A stretch of 64,000 nucleotides of DNA from Nocardia nova SH22a (lineage in GTDB: Bacteria; Actinomycetota; Actinomycetes; Mycobacteriales; Mycobacteriaceae). The notes under the pieces are model-generated. The model was not told the origin of the DNA. It made no database searches and saw only the letters and a list, made by a program, of their open reading frames with translations. Of the stretch, positions 1 through 7,191 are shown in pieces. Position numbers and translations under genes: made by a program. The DNA lies in assembly GCF_000523235.1 (NCBI RefSeq), contig NZ_CP006850.1:124001-188000 (forward strand). Reading direction: 5' to 3'. How positions within the stretch are numbered: position 1 is the first letter of the stretch; the number at the start of each line of letters is the position of its first letter.

Positions 1-4
1 AAAG

Positions 5-1468
5 CTAGCTCGGCTGTTCGAAACCGCCGAGCACCGGCTCGAGTAGTTCGGCGAGGCGCAGGGGTGTGCGGTCCTCGAACATCGGGCCGACGAGTTGTAC
101 TCCGACCGGTAGGCCCTCGGGGGAGCGTCCGGCGGGGATCGCGGTGGCGGGGAGGCCGGGCATGGTGGCGAGTCCCGCCCAGGCGATCTGATCGCGGAAC
201 GGGTATCGGGTGCCGTCGATGTCGATCTCGCGTTCCAGCAGATCGACTTCGTGGTCGTGCGGGAACGCGGGTGTCGGCGTGATCGGGCACACCACCACGT
301 CGAACTGGGTGAAGAACTGCCGCCACGCGTCGCGGAACTGTTCACGGCGGGTGTTCGCCACGAGCCAGTCGCGGTGGGTGGAGGTCATGGTCCGCAACCA
401 TGTCGCAGCCGAACTCCGATCGTCGGCGGGCAGTGCCGCCGCGGCGGTCTGTATCTGCTCGAAGCGTTCCGCGGGCATATTGGCGGAGACGTTCGCCACC
501 AGCAGCTGGGTGTAGAGCGTCGCGGCTTCGGCGAGGTCGGGCAGCAGTGGGCTGGTCCGTTCGACCCGGGCGCCTGCCGTCGTGAGGGCGTCGGACACCC
601 GGTGCAGCGCCGCCCGCACCGCGGATCCGGTCGGAACGAGCGGATGGTCCTCGAGGATCAGGACCCGGAAGTCGCCGAGCCGTTCGTGCCGGGCGGCGGG
701 CAGCGCCAGGTCGTAGGCGATGCCGCGGGTCAGCGGATCCGGACCGGCCATCACATCCAGCAGCAGGGTCAGGTCGCGGGCGGTGCGTGCCATCGGACCG
801 GCGACGGCGAGGTCCTGCTCGGTGGGCAGGGCCGGAACGTTCGGCGGGACCATGCCGCGGGTCGCCACGAGCCCGAGCGTCGGCTTGTGCGCGTAGATAC
901 CGCAGAAGTGCGCGGGCGTGCGCAGCGAACCGCCGATATCGGAACCGATGGACAGGGCGCCGAATCCGGCCGCCAGCGCGGCCGATGATCCGCCCGAGGA
1001 GCCACCCGGCGACCGTCCGTGATCCCACGGATTGTTCGTCACGCCGTAGATCTCGTTGAAGCTCTGCAGATCCTGCAGCATCGGCGGCACGTTGGTCTTG
1101 CCGAGTATCACCGCACCGGCTTCGACCAGCCGGGTCACCTGTACCGCGTCCTCGGCGGGCACATAGTCCCGGAACGCCGGAAGACCCCAGGTCGTCGGCA
1201 GCCCCGCCATGTTGTAGGACTCCTTGACCGTCACCGGAATTCCCAGCAGCGGCCGATCCTCACCGCGAGCGCGCGCCTCGTCGGCGGCCCGCGCCTCCGC
1301 CCGCGCCCGCTCGAAGGTCGGCACGCAGATCGCGTTGATCGCCTTGTCGTCGCGCTCGATCCGGTCGATCGCCTCATCGGTCAACTCGACCGACGTCACC
1401 GCACCCGCGCGCAAGGCCGCGAGTAGTTCCTCGGCACTCTGAAAACTCCGTTCCATGCCGACGACCAT
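5..1468 (-). CDS. Amidase signature (AS) family amidohydrolase
   Basis: Predicted cytoplasmic amidase of the Ser-cisSer-Lys family, about 487 residues, the usual length. Visible catalytic elements are Lys82 in PVTVKES, the Gly/Ser-rich stretch GGSSGGSSAA near residues 155-163 (cis-Ser), and the nucleophile Ser181 in DIGGSLRTP. The substrate cannot be read from sequence; relatives act on amides, nitrile-derived amides or aryl-acyl amides. The reading frame stays open another 51 codons upstream, but those residues look non-coding. The ATG at 1468 has a GGGAG ribosome site 6 bases upstream and the family N-terminus follows it. It is divergent from the hydrolase at 1776. The stop lies at the extreme left edge of the window, so the gene is complete. 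Family is secure; substrate unknown. Confidence 0.88.
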   Translation of the reverse strand: MVVGMERSFQSAEELLAALRAGAVTSVELTDEAIDRIERDDKAINAICVPTFERARAEARAADEARARGEDRPLLGIPVTVKESYNMAGLPTTWGLPAFRDYVPAEDAVQVTRLVEAGAVILGKTNVPPMLQDLQSFNEIYGVTNNPWDHGRSPGGSSGGSSAALAAGFGALSIGSDIGGSLRTPAHFCGIYAHKPTLGLVATRGMVPPNVPALPTEQDLAVAGPMARTARDLTLLLDVMAGPDPLTRGIAYDLALPAARHERLGDFRVLILEDHPLVPTGSAVRAALHRVSDALTTAGARVERTSPLLPDLAEAATLYTQLLVANVSANMPAERFEQIQTAAAALPADDRSSAATWLRTMTSTHRDWLVANTRREQFRDAWRQFFTQFDVVVCPITPTPAFPHDHEVDLLEREIDIDGTRYPFRDQIAWAGLATMPGLPATAIPAGRSPEGLPVGVQLVGPMFEDRTPLRLAELLEPVLGGFEQPS

Positions 1469-1775
1469 ACGGATCTCCCGGCGTTTGGCGACCCGCTCGA
1501 GCAGGGCATATTCACCGCCGACTCCACAAGGGGCGGTCTGCCCGCGAGCACTTCCACACCAGCTCGGAGGACGGAAATTCGGGAGGCCGAGCGGATGAAG
1601 CCATGAAAGGCCCGCGCGCACAAGAAGATGAATGTCTCACCGCGCGGGCACCGCGGCACGGCTGGAGTCTCGCCCCGGATGTACGCCGGACCGGCGGAAG
1701 CCGCGCGGCATCGACCGATCCGACCGCCGACGAGGACGTCGTATCGGGTTGTAACCTGGCGTCGGAGGAGGGGCA
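1469..1775. other. Divergent intergenic region, no gene seen
   Basis: About 307 bases between the divergent amidase and hydrolase genes. It must hold their promoters, but I could not pick convincing -35/-10 pairs. The GGAGGAGGGG ribosome site of the right-hand gene sits at its end. No hairpin or repeat stood out. Confidence 0.5.
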
Positions 1776-2639
1776 ATGCTGATCGATTTCGTTCCGGACC
1801 GGACGCTGTACCCGTTCGAGTCGCGGTGGTTCGACTCGACGGCGGGCCGGATGCACTACATCGACGAGGGCGACGGGCCGCCGATCCTGTTCTGCCACGG
1901 CTCTCCGACATGGAGCTTCCTCTACCGCGACATCGTGCGGAACCTGCGTGACCGGTACCGCTGTATCGCCGTCGACCACCTGGGCTTCGGATTATCCGAG
2001 CGCCCAGCCGAATTCGGCTACACCATCGCCGAACACACCGTGGTCCTCGGCGAGCTGATCGATCACCTGCGCCTCGACGGACTCGTGATGATGGGCCACG
2101 ACTGGGGCGGACCCATCGGCCTGGGTGCGGTCACCGCGCGAGCGGATCGTGTGCGGGGAATCACCTTGGGAAACACCATGTTCTGGCCGATCGACGCCCT
2201 GGCGAACCGCGCGTTCAGCGCCGTGCTCAGCAGCGGCCCGATGCAGCGCCGGATCCTCGAGCGGAACTTCCTGATCGAGCGAGTCCTACTCGCCCAGGTG
2301 GGCAGCAAACTGTCCGCCGCCGAAGCCGACCACTACCGCGCCGTACAGCCCGATCCGCCCGCCCGCCCCGGACTCGCGGTGATGCCCAGGGAAATTCGCG
2401 CCGCCCGCCCATTCCTGGACCGCCTCGCCCGAGAGGTGCCCGCACAACTCGGTGACAAACCGACTCTGGCTGTATGGGGCATGCGAGACATGGCCTTCCG
2501 CCCGAAAACCTGTCTCCCGCGCATACGCGACACCTTCTCCGACCTCGAAGTGTTGGAGTTGCCGAACGCGAGTCACTTCATCCAGGAATTCGAACCGGAC
2601 ACGATCAGCGCGGCGATCGCCCGCCGATTCCCGCATTGA
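1776..2639 (+). CDS. Alpha/beta hydrolase, haloalkane dehalogenase-like
   Basis: A 287-residue alpha/beta hydrolase, the usual length for haloalkane dehalogenases, which hydrolyse carbon-halogen bonds to alcohol plus halide. The oxyanion region HGSPTWSFLYR is at 41-51. The nucleophile elbow is GHDWGG with Asp109, so the nucleophile is Asp, as in dehalogenases and epoxide hydrolases, rather than Ser. Trp110 follows it, as in halide-binding enzymes. The catalytic His is near 267 in ASHFIQEF. The second halide-binding position after HG is Ser rather than the Asn or Glu common in characterised enzymes, so true dehalogenase activity is uncertain; an epoxide hydrolase-like or other hydrolase role is possible. 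A strong GGAGGAGGGG ribosome site precedes the ATG. No neighbouring gene suggests a pathway. Confidence 0.72.
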   Translation: MLIDFVPDRTLYPFESRWFDSTAGRMHYIDEGDGPPILFCHGSPTWSFLYRDIVRNLRDRYRCIAVDHLGFGLSERPAEFGYTIAEHTVVLGELIDHLRLDGLVMMGHDWGGPIGLGAVTARADRVRGITLGNTMFWPIDALANRAFSAVLSSGPMQRRILERNFLIERVLLAQVGSKLSAAEADHYRAVQPDPPARPGLAVMPREIRAARPFLDRLAREVPAQLGDKPTLAVWGMRDMAFRPKTCLPRIRDTFSDLEVLELPNASHFIQEFEPDTISAAIARRFPH

Positions 2640-2736
2640 TCGGTCAGCGTCGATGGTCACGCTGCCGATCCAGACCACAGGCTGTTCGAGTCTCGGAACG
2701 TCGGCCCTGCGTTCAATAGGCTCCGGAGACCTGCTG

Positions 2737-3315
2737 TTAGCGGACTGGGGTCGGTGACGTAGCCCGGCGAGGCCGAGCCGGGTGGTCAGCAACAGCATAT
2801 CTTCGGATTGCCGAGCGATCGGTTGCCGGTGCGGAAGATGTATTGCGAAGGGCTGATAGCGCATTCGGTCCGGACAGCACCTGATGAGGCTCGGATCCTG
2901 TGAGTCGTGCGCGCTGAGCGTGTGTCGGTGTCGGCTTCGGTCGTGGTGGGCGGTGAGGTTCGGCTGTGGTGGATCGAGGGTGCTGGGTTGGTATCGGGCT
3001 CGGTTCCCGACGCGGGTGACCGGTGGCGACGTCGTAGGTGTGGCGGTCGATGAGTTGGATGGTCTGCTGGTATTCGGAATTCTCAGCAGCGCTGCGGTTC
3101 TCGTGTGCGGCGCGGTCCGCGGGGGCACGGAAAGTGTGGGCGGTGTGATCACCTGCGCTGTGTTCTCGGTCTATGCGGCGGCGGATGTCGTCGACGGTGA
3201 GCTTGGGGGCGGCATCGGGGGCCGGGCGGGGGAGTCGCCAGCCGATGGACAGTCGCGCCATCGCCACCAGAAGCAACCAGCTGAGCGCGGCCCACGCGAT
3301 CACGTGCGCGGTCAT
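2737..3315 (-). CDS. Small hypothetical protein with N-terminal membrane segment
   Basis: Not recognised. The start ATG overlaps the stop of the upstream gene (ATGA at 3312-3315), which supports translation as the second gene of a coupled pair. The first 25 or so residues form a hydrophobic helix (AWAALSWLLLVAMA), followed by a charged segment containing TVDDIRRRIDRE. The remaining two thirds are rich in Pro, Arg, Thr and His with no visible fold. GC-rich third positions persist along the frame, so it may be coding throughout, but the gene could be shorter in reality. The position beside an XRE/DUF397 pair suggests an accessory function; nothing more can be said. Confidence 0.45.
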   Translation of the reverse strand: MTAHVIAWAALSWLLLVAMARLSIGWRLPRPAPDAAPKLTVDDIRRRIDREHSAGDHTAHTFRAPADRAAHENRSAAENSEYQQTIQLIDRHTYDVATGHPRREPSPIPTQHPRSTTAEPHRPPRPKPTPTHAQRARLTGSEPHQVLSGPNALSALRNTSSAPATDRSAIRRYAVADHPARPRRATSPTPVR

Positions 3316-3791
3316 TCGTTGCCCCCGCGATGCTGCCGTGCGCAGTCACGGATGATCTCGACCAGCAACGCCGCGGACGGCCGGAACATGCTGGGCGGCA
3401 GTACTTTCCAGGTCCGGTATCCGTCCTCCGGATCGGTCGGTGCGGGCAGGGCCACACTAGCCCCCACCGGCGCGATGGTCACCGATCGCCGGTACATCTC
3501 GGCATACAACTCGTAGTCCTCGAACGCGATATCCGGTTCCAGCAGGAAGGTCCACCGCCGGGTCCGCGTGTGCAGAATGACCGGCCCGCTCTCGGTACCC
3601 CGCGCAACCAGGGCCTCCAGCACCCACTTGCCGAGTATTTCAGGCATCGTAATCGCCGCTATCGCACCGACTTTCACGATGATCCGGTTAGCATAGGGCT
3701 CAACCGAAGCCGGTAGATCGAACCGTTTGCGGTAGTAGTCGCGCCTGCCGAACGCGGTATCGGTCGGCTCCGAAATCGGTGATTGATTCAT
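3312..3791 (-). CDS. Conserved actinobacterial hypothetical protein beside XRE regulator
   Basis: A 159-residue soluble protein without signal peptide or membrane helix. The core TRRWTFLLEPD near residue 77 and the C-terminal segment KVLPPSMFRPSAALLVEIIRD resemble uncharacterised actinobacterial proteins that often sit next to XRE (DUF5753) and DUF397 genes; that association is from memory and not tested here. A GAGG ribosome site lies just before the ATG at 3791. It is transcribed divergently from the XRE gene at 4023 and coupled to the small membrane gene behind it. No function is assigned. Confidence 0.68.
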   Translation of the reverse strand: MNQSPISEPTDTAFGRRDYYRKRFDLPASVEPYANRIIVKVGAIAAITMPEILGKWVLEALVARGTESGPVILHTRTRRWTFLLEPDIAFEDYELYAEMYRRSVTIAPVGASVALPAPTDPEDGYRTWKVLPPSMFRPSAALLVEIIRDCARQHRGGNE

Positions 3792-4022
3792 GGGTACCTC
3801 GCGAGCGTTGTAGGGGTAGCGATCCGGTGGCGATCACAGGTCCGCGTAGTGGCGACGCGGTGGTGGGTGATTAGGCCGCACATAGGAAACAGCACGTAGA
3901 AGCCTTGTGGAGGCCGAAAATGGGGACCCGGAAAAACGATGTGAAGGTGCAGGTCCGTTCCCGAAAAGCGTGCGAAACGGTTCCCGATTCGGGAGCCGAC
4001 GACGACCCGAAGGGGGAACACC
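3792..4022. promoter_or_regulatory. Divergent control region of the XRE module
   Basis: 231 bases between divergent starts, lower in GC than the flanking genes around 3870-3960. It must contain the promoters of both the XRE regulator and the hypothetical pair, so it is the natural place for the XRE protein to bind. No perfect palindrome was found by eye. Confidence 0.4.
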
Positions 4023-4976
4023 ATGACCGAGCGTGACAGCAGCATCACCCGCCGCCAGTTGGGGCGCTACCTCCGCGAGGCCCGCGAGGCGGTCGGCATG
4101 CGACTGGAAGACGCTGCGGCCCTGATGGAGTGGGGCAAGAGCAGCTTGCACCGCCTGGAGAAGGGCCAGAACCAGAAGGTTCGCATTGGCGATCTGGATG
4201 GGCTGATCGAGATTTACGGGATCGAGGATGAGCTAGCCGACGCGCTGCGAAGACTCGCGCAACAGACAGCCGGGAAGTCGTGGTGGGATGAGATCGGTGG
4301 CTTCGTGCCGGCCAACTTCAGCGTGTATCTGGGGTTGGAGGCGGGAGCCAGCACGTTGCGGTCCTACCAGTCCTGCATCGTGCCGGGGTTGCTACAGACA
4401 GCGGACTACGCCCGCGTACTCGTCAGGGATTGCTGTCCGAACGAGAACGACGATCAGATCGGTGGGCGCATCGCCATACGAATGCGCCGTCAGACCTTGG
4501 TATCGCGAAAAAGGAAACCAGTTCGACTGGAGGTTGTCCTGTCCGAAAGCGCCCTGTACCGCACTGTGGGAAGCCATCGAATCATGGCCCACCAATTGCG
4601 TCATATAGCAGACATGAGTACCCGACCGAATATCTCTGTGCAGGTGCTTCCGTTCGACGCGGGGATGCCTACTGGGTATCAAGTCGGCCCCTTCGTGATC
4701 CTGGACTTCGATACCGGTCCTCGGGGCAGGACAGCGCCGCCGACGACTGTCTATTCGGAGGGGTTTACCAGTGATATGTACAGCGAGAAGGTGGGTGTCA
4801 TCAAGGAATACTCGCGGGCATTCGACACGTTCCGGAAGGCTGCGTTGAGCGAGGTCGATACGAGAGGGCTCCTTCGGGCCGCTGCCAGAAACCATGCGAG
4901 TGCGCCTCGACGCTCCGGGCCTCAGGGGCTATGCGCGACCACAGAGGAGGGAGCGTCGATTGCATCGTTGTTGTAA
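4023..4976 (+). CDS. XRE-family transcriptional regulator with DUF5753 domain
   Basis: The N-terminal helix-turn-helix occupies about residues 8-65 (RRQLGRYLREAREAVGMRLEDAA, then SSLHRLEKGQ). A large C-terminal DUF5753-type domain begins near residue 85 with WWDEIGGFVPANFSVYLGLE and includes YQSCIVPGLLQTADYAR. Such proteins pair with a small DUF397 protein and are called Scr1-type or antitoxin-like regulators in actinobacteria. The ribosome site AGGGGGAA precedes the ATG. The DUF397 gene follows after 34 bases. At 317 residues it is about 30 longer than is typical; the last 40 residues (from roughly LLRAAARNH) do not resemble the usual C-terminus, so a small frameshift or natural drift near 4870-4900 is possible. 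Confidence 0.85.
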   Translation: MTERDSSITRRQLGRYLREAREAVGMRLEDAAALMEWGKSSLHRLEKGQNQKVRIGDLDGLIEIYGIEDELADALRRLAQQTAGKSWWDEIGGFVPANFSVYLGLEAGASTLRSYQSCIVPGLLQTADYARVLVRDCCPNENDDQIGGRIAIRMRRQTLVSRKRKPVRLEVVLSESALYRTVGSHRIMAHQLRHIADMSTRPNISVQVLPFDAGMPTGYQVGPFVILDFDTGPRGRTAPPTTVYSEGFTSDMYSEKVGVIKEYSRAFDTFRKAALSEVDTRGLLRAAARNHASAPRRSGPQGLCATTEEGASIASLL

Positions 4977-5010
4977 TTGATGCCGATTATTCGACTCTAT
5001 AGGAGGAATC

Positions 5011-5205
5011 ATGAGTACGAACGAAGTGTGGTTCAAGAGCAGTCGCAGTGGCGGGGACAAAGAGTGTGTGGAGGTTGCCTTTCTGGGCGGCGGGCTGACT
5101 GGTGTTCGTGATTCGAAGAACCCGGCTGGTCCTGCATTGGTGTTCTCCCCCCGTGATTGGGATGCGTTCGTAGACAATGCAACTCACGGTATGTTCGACC
5201 GCTGA
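5011..5205 (+). CDS. DUF397 domain protein
   Basis: A 64-residue protein with the hallmark DUF397 pattern: WFKSSRSGGDKECVEVAF, then VRDSKNPAGPALVFSPRDWDAFV. It covers the whole domain. Proteins of this family act with the XRE/DUF5753 regulator encoded just upstream; in the literature the pair is discussed as a regulator and its small partner or as a toxin-antitoxin-like module. A consensus AGGAGG site lies 5 bases before the ATG, suggesting strong translation relative to the XRE gene. Both genes are very probably on one transcript. Confidence 0.88.
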   Translation: MSTNEVWFKSSRSGGDKECVEVAFLGGGLTGVRDSKNPAGPALVFSPRDWDAFVDNATHGMFDR

Positions 5206-5278
5206 CCGGTTGAGGTAGACATCGATTCGGTACGGGTTGTCAGTCGGGTGTGCGCGGCCCTCGGGTGCCCCTTATGGC

Positions 5279-5352
5279 CGAACAAACCGTGCGATCCTCG
5301 ACGAAATTTCGGGAATTCCCGATGATTCGGCGCAGATTGCACGGTTTGTTCG
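5279..5352. repeat. 74-bp nested near-perfect palindrome
   Basis: Outer arms 5279-5296 and 5335-5352 pair at 17 of 18 positions plus one G-T. A perfect 14-bp palindrome TCGGGAATTCCCGA (5309-5322) sits at the centre, and both share the same centre of symmetry (5315/5316). Counting all 37 opposed positions I find 30 Watson-Crick pairs, 2 G-T pairs and 5 mismatches. It lies 73 bases after the DUF397 stop in an otherwise empty 385-base gap. It could form a long hairpin (terminator), be a protein-binding site, or be a small non-autonomous inverted-repeat element. No target-site duplication is evident at its ends. Confidence 0.85.
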
Positions 5353-5590
5353 AGCCCATGACCGGCTGGTGCTTCTGCCGCACTGACCGCGATCATGTCC
5401 GGTAGGGGGGCGCTCTCCAGCCCGTACCTGCTCGCCGAAATCACGGGCTGATGCCCCCTGGCCGGCTCGGGATACCGCGCCGGTTCTGCGGAACCCCTCC
5501 AGCTTGCGGAGCCCTGACTCAGCTCTGGATGATATGTTCGCGCTTGCGCACATGTTGTCCTATTCTGGAGTAGGGTGAGTGGAGGCAGAT

Positions 5591-6826
5591 GTGATCGAGG
5601 TTTTGCGGCATCCGCAGTTCCGGCGGCTGTTCACGGCGCAGGTTGTGGCGCTGGCGGGGACGGGGCTGCTCACGGTGGCGTTGGGGTTGCTGGCCTACGA
5701 TCTCGCGGGTAGAGGGGCCGGGGCGGTGCTGGGTACCGCGTTGGCCATCAAGATGGTCGCGTATGTGGTTGTGGCGCCGGTGGTTTCGGCGGCGGCCGAG
5801 CGGGTGCCGCGGCGGGGGTTGCTGGTTTCGGCGGATGTGATCCGGTTGGGGATCGCGCTCATGTTGCCGTTCGTCGGTCAGATCTGGCAGATCTATGTGC
5901 TCATTTTCGTGCTGCAATCGGCCTCTGCCACCTTCACTCCCGCATTTCAGGCGGTGATTCCCGCGGTGCTGCCGGATGAGCGGGACTACACGCGGGCGCT
6001 GTCACTGTCGCGCCTGGCCTACGACCTGGAATCGCTGTTGAGTCCGGTGCTGGCGTCCGTGCTGCTCGTGGTGGCGAGTTACCACCGGCTGTTCCTCGGG
6101 ACGGCGTTGGGATTCGCGGTGTCGGCCATCATGGTGATCGGCACGCCGCTGCCTCGGCTGATGCCGGCGGATCGCTCGATTCCGTTGGTGCGGCGGATGA
6201 CTCGCGGGGCAGCAATCATGTCGGCGCGTCCGGAGCTGCGCGGTCTGCTGGCGATGAATCTCGCCGTCGCCGCCGCCACCGCACTGGTGATCGTGAATAC
6301 CGTCGTCTACGTGCGCGACCTGCTGCACGGTCCGGCGTGGGCGGTCGGCTTCGCGCTCGCGGTCTTCGGCGGCGGTTCGATGGTGACCGCGCTGTGCGTT
6401 CCGGGGCTGGTCGGCCGGGTTCCCGATCGGCAGTTGATGCTCACCGGCTGCGCGATACTGCCGGTCGGACTGTGTGCCGCGATGATGCTGCCGGTGGCGC
6501 CGATCGGATGGCGCTGGGTTCTGCTCGTCGCGATCTGGGCGGCCCTCGGCGCGGGCACCTCGCTGATCAACACGCCGTCGGCCCGATTGCTGCGCGCCGG
6601 ATCCGATTCCGATACCCGCACGGCCGTATTCACCGCGCAGTTCTCCCTGTCACATGCCTGTTTCCTGGTCACCTACCCGATCGCGGGATGGATCGGCGCC
6701 GCGCTGGGCCAGTTCACCGCGTCCGCCGTACTCGCGATGCTGGCTACACTTGCCACAGTGACGGCCGCGCGCGTGTGGCCGGTGGGCATCGCCTCGGATG
6801 CCGAGAGGGTGTCGACAGGAGCCTGA
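5591..6826 (+). CDS. MFS transporter (ArsR-linked efflux)
   Basis: A 411-residue major facilitator protein with about 12 hydrophobic helices and the cytoplasmic loop AAERVPRRGLLVSADVIR characteristic of the group. It resembles small MFS exporters linked to metal- or drug-responsive ArsR genes. The frame opens at a GTG at 5579, but the GTG at 5591 has a GGAGG site 5 bases upstream (5581-5585) and starts the protein directly at the first conserved segment (IEVLRHPQFRRLF), so it is preferred. The stop TGA overlaps the ATG of the ArsR gene by one base, so the two are co-translated. The substrate is not readable from the sequence. Confidence 0.85.
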   Translation: MIEVLRHPQFRRLFTAQVVALAGTGLLTVALGLLAYDLAGRGAGAVLGTALAIKMVAYVVVAPVVSAAAERVPRRGLLVSADVIRLGIALMLPFVGQIWQIYVLIFVLQSASATFTPAFQAVIPAVLPDERDYTRALSLSRLAYDLESLLSPVLASVLLVVASYHRLFLGTALGFAVSAIMVIGTPLPRLMPADRSIPLVRRMTRGAAIMSARPELRGLLAMNLAVAAATALVIVNTVVYVRDLLHGPAWAVGFALAVFGGGSMVTALCVPGLVGRVPDRQLMLTGCAILPVGLCAAMMLPVAPIGWRWVLLVAIWAALGAGTSLINTPSARLLRAGSDSDTRTAVFTAQFSLSHACFLVTYPIAGWIGAALGQFTASAVLAMLATLATVTAARVWPVGIASDAERVSTGA

Positions 6827-7191
6827 TGGACGCAGCGGACGGCCCGGTGGCACCCGGCGCCAGCCTCGAACATCCGGTATCGATAGATCGCGCCCATCTC
6901 GAGGCCGCGACCTCCGCGTTCGCGATGCTCGCCGATCCGACTCGCCTGCACATCATGTTGTTGCTCGCCGCGGGCGAATCCGATGTCACCGCTCTCACCG
7001 CGGCCTGCGGCGCCTCGCGCACCGCCGTGAGCCAGCATCTGGCCAAACTCCGATTCACCGGAATGGTCGACACCCGCCGCGAGGGCCGCCACGTCATCTA
7101 CCGCATCCGCGACGGTCACCTCGCCCGGCTGGTCCGCGAGGGCTTCAACCTCGCCGACCACATCGTCACCGGCGAGCCACCGCACGCCTGA
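6826..7191 (+). CDS. ArsR/SmtB-family metalloregulator, NmtR-like
   Basis: A 121-residue winged-helix repressor: helix-turn-helix VTALTAACGASRTAVSQHLAKL (about 54-75) and wing DTRREGRHVIYRI. The C-terminal helix carries Asp96, His98 and His112 at the spacing of three of the four nickel/cobalt ligands of mycobacterial NmtR (D-x-H...H); the fourth position, His in NmtR, is Leu109 here. A metal-sensing role with altered coordination is therefore plausible but inferred. It is co-translated with the MFS exporter, which it presumably represses through a site upstream of 5591. Its stop abuts the stop of the convergent gene at 7192 with no spacer. Confidence 0.82.
   Translation: MDAADGPVAPGASLEHPVSIDRAHLEAATSAFAMLADPTRLHIMLLLAAGESDVTALTAACGASRTAVSQHLAKLRFTGMVDTRREGRHVIYRIRDGHLARLVREGFNLADHIVTGEPPHA

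Noticed and set aside
251..988. Plus-strand open frame opposite the amidase
   Set aside because: Antisense shadow; no ribosome site or recognisable protein.
5555..5580. ArsR operator just upstream of the MFS gene
   Set aside because: The sequence around CGCGCTTGCGC is dyad-like but with uneven arms; not strong enough to list as an operator.
5579..5590. GTG 5579 as start of the MFS gene
   Set aside because: It has no ribosome site, while GTG 5591 has GGAGG at the right distance; kept only as an alternative.
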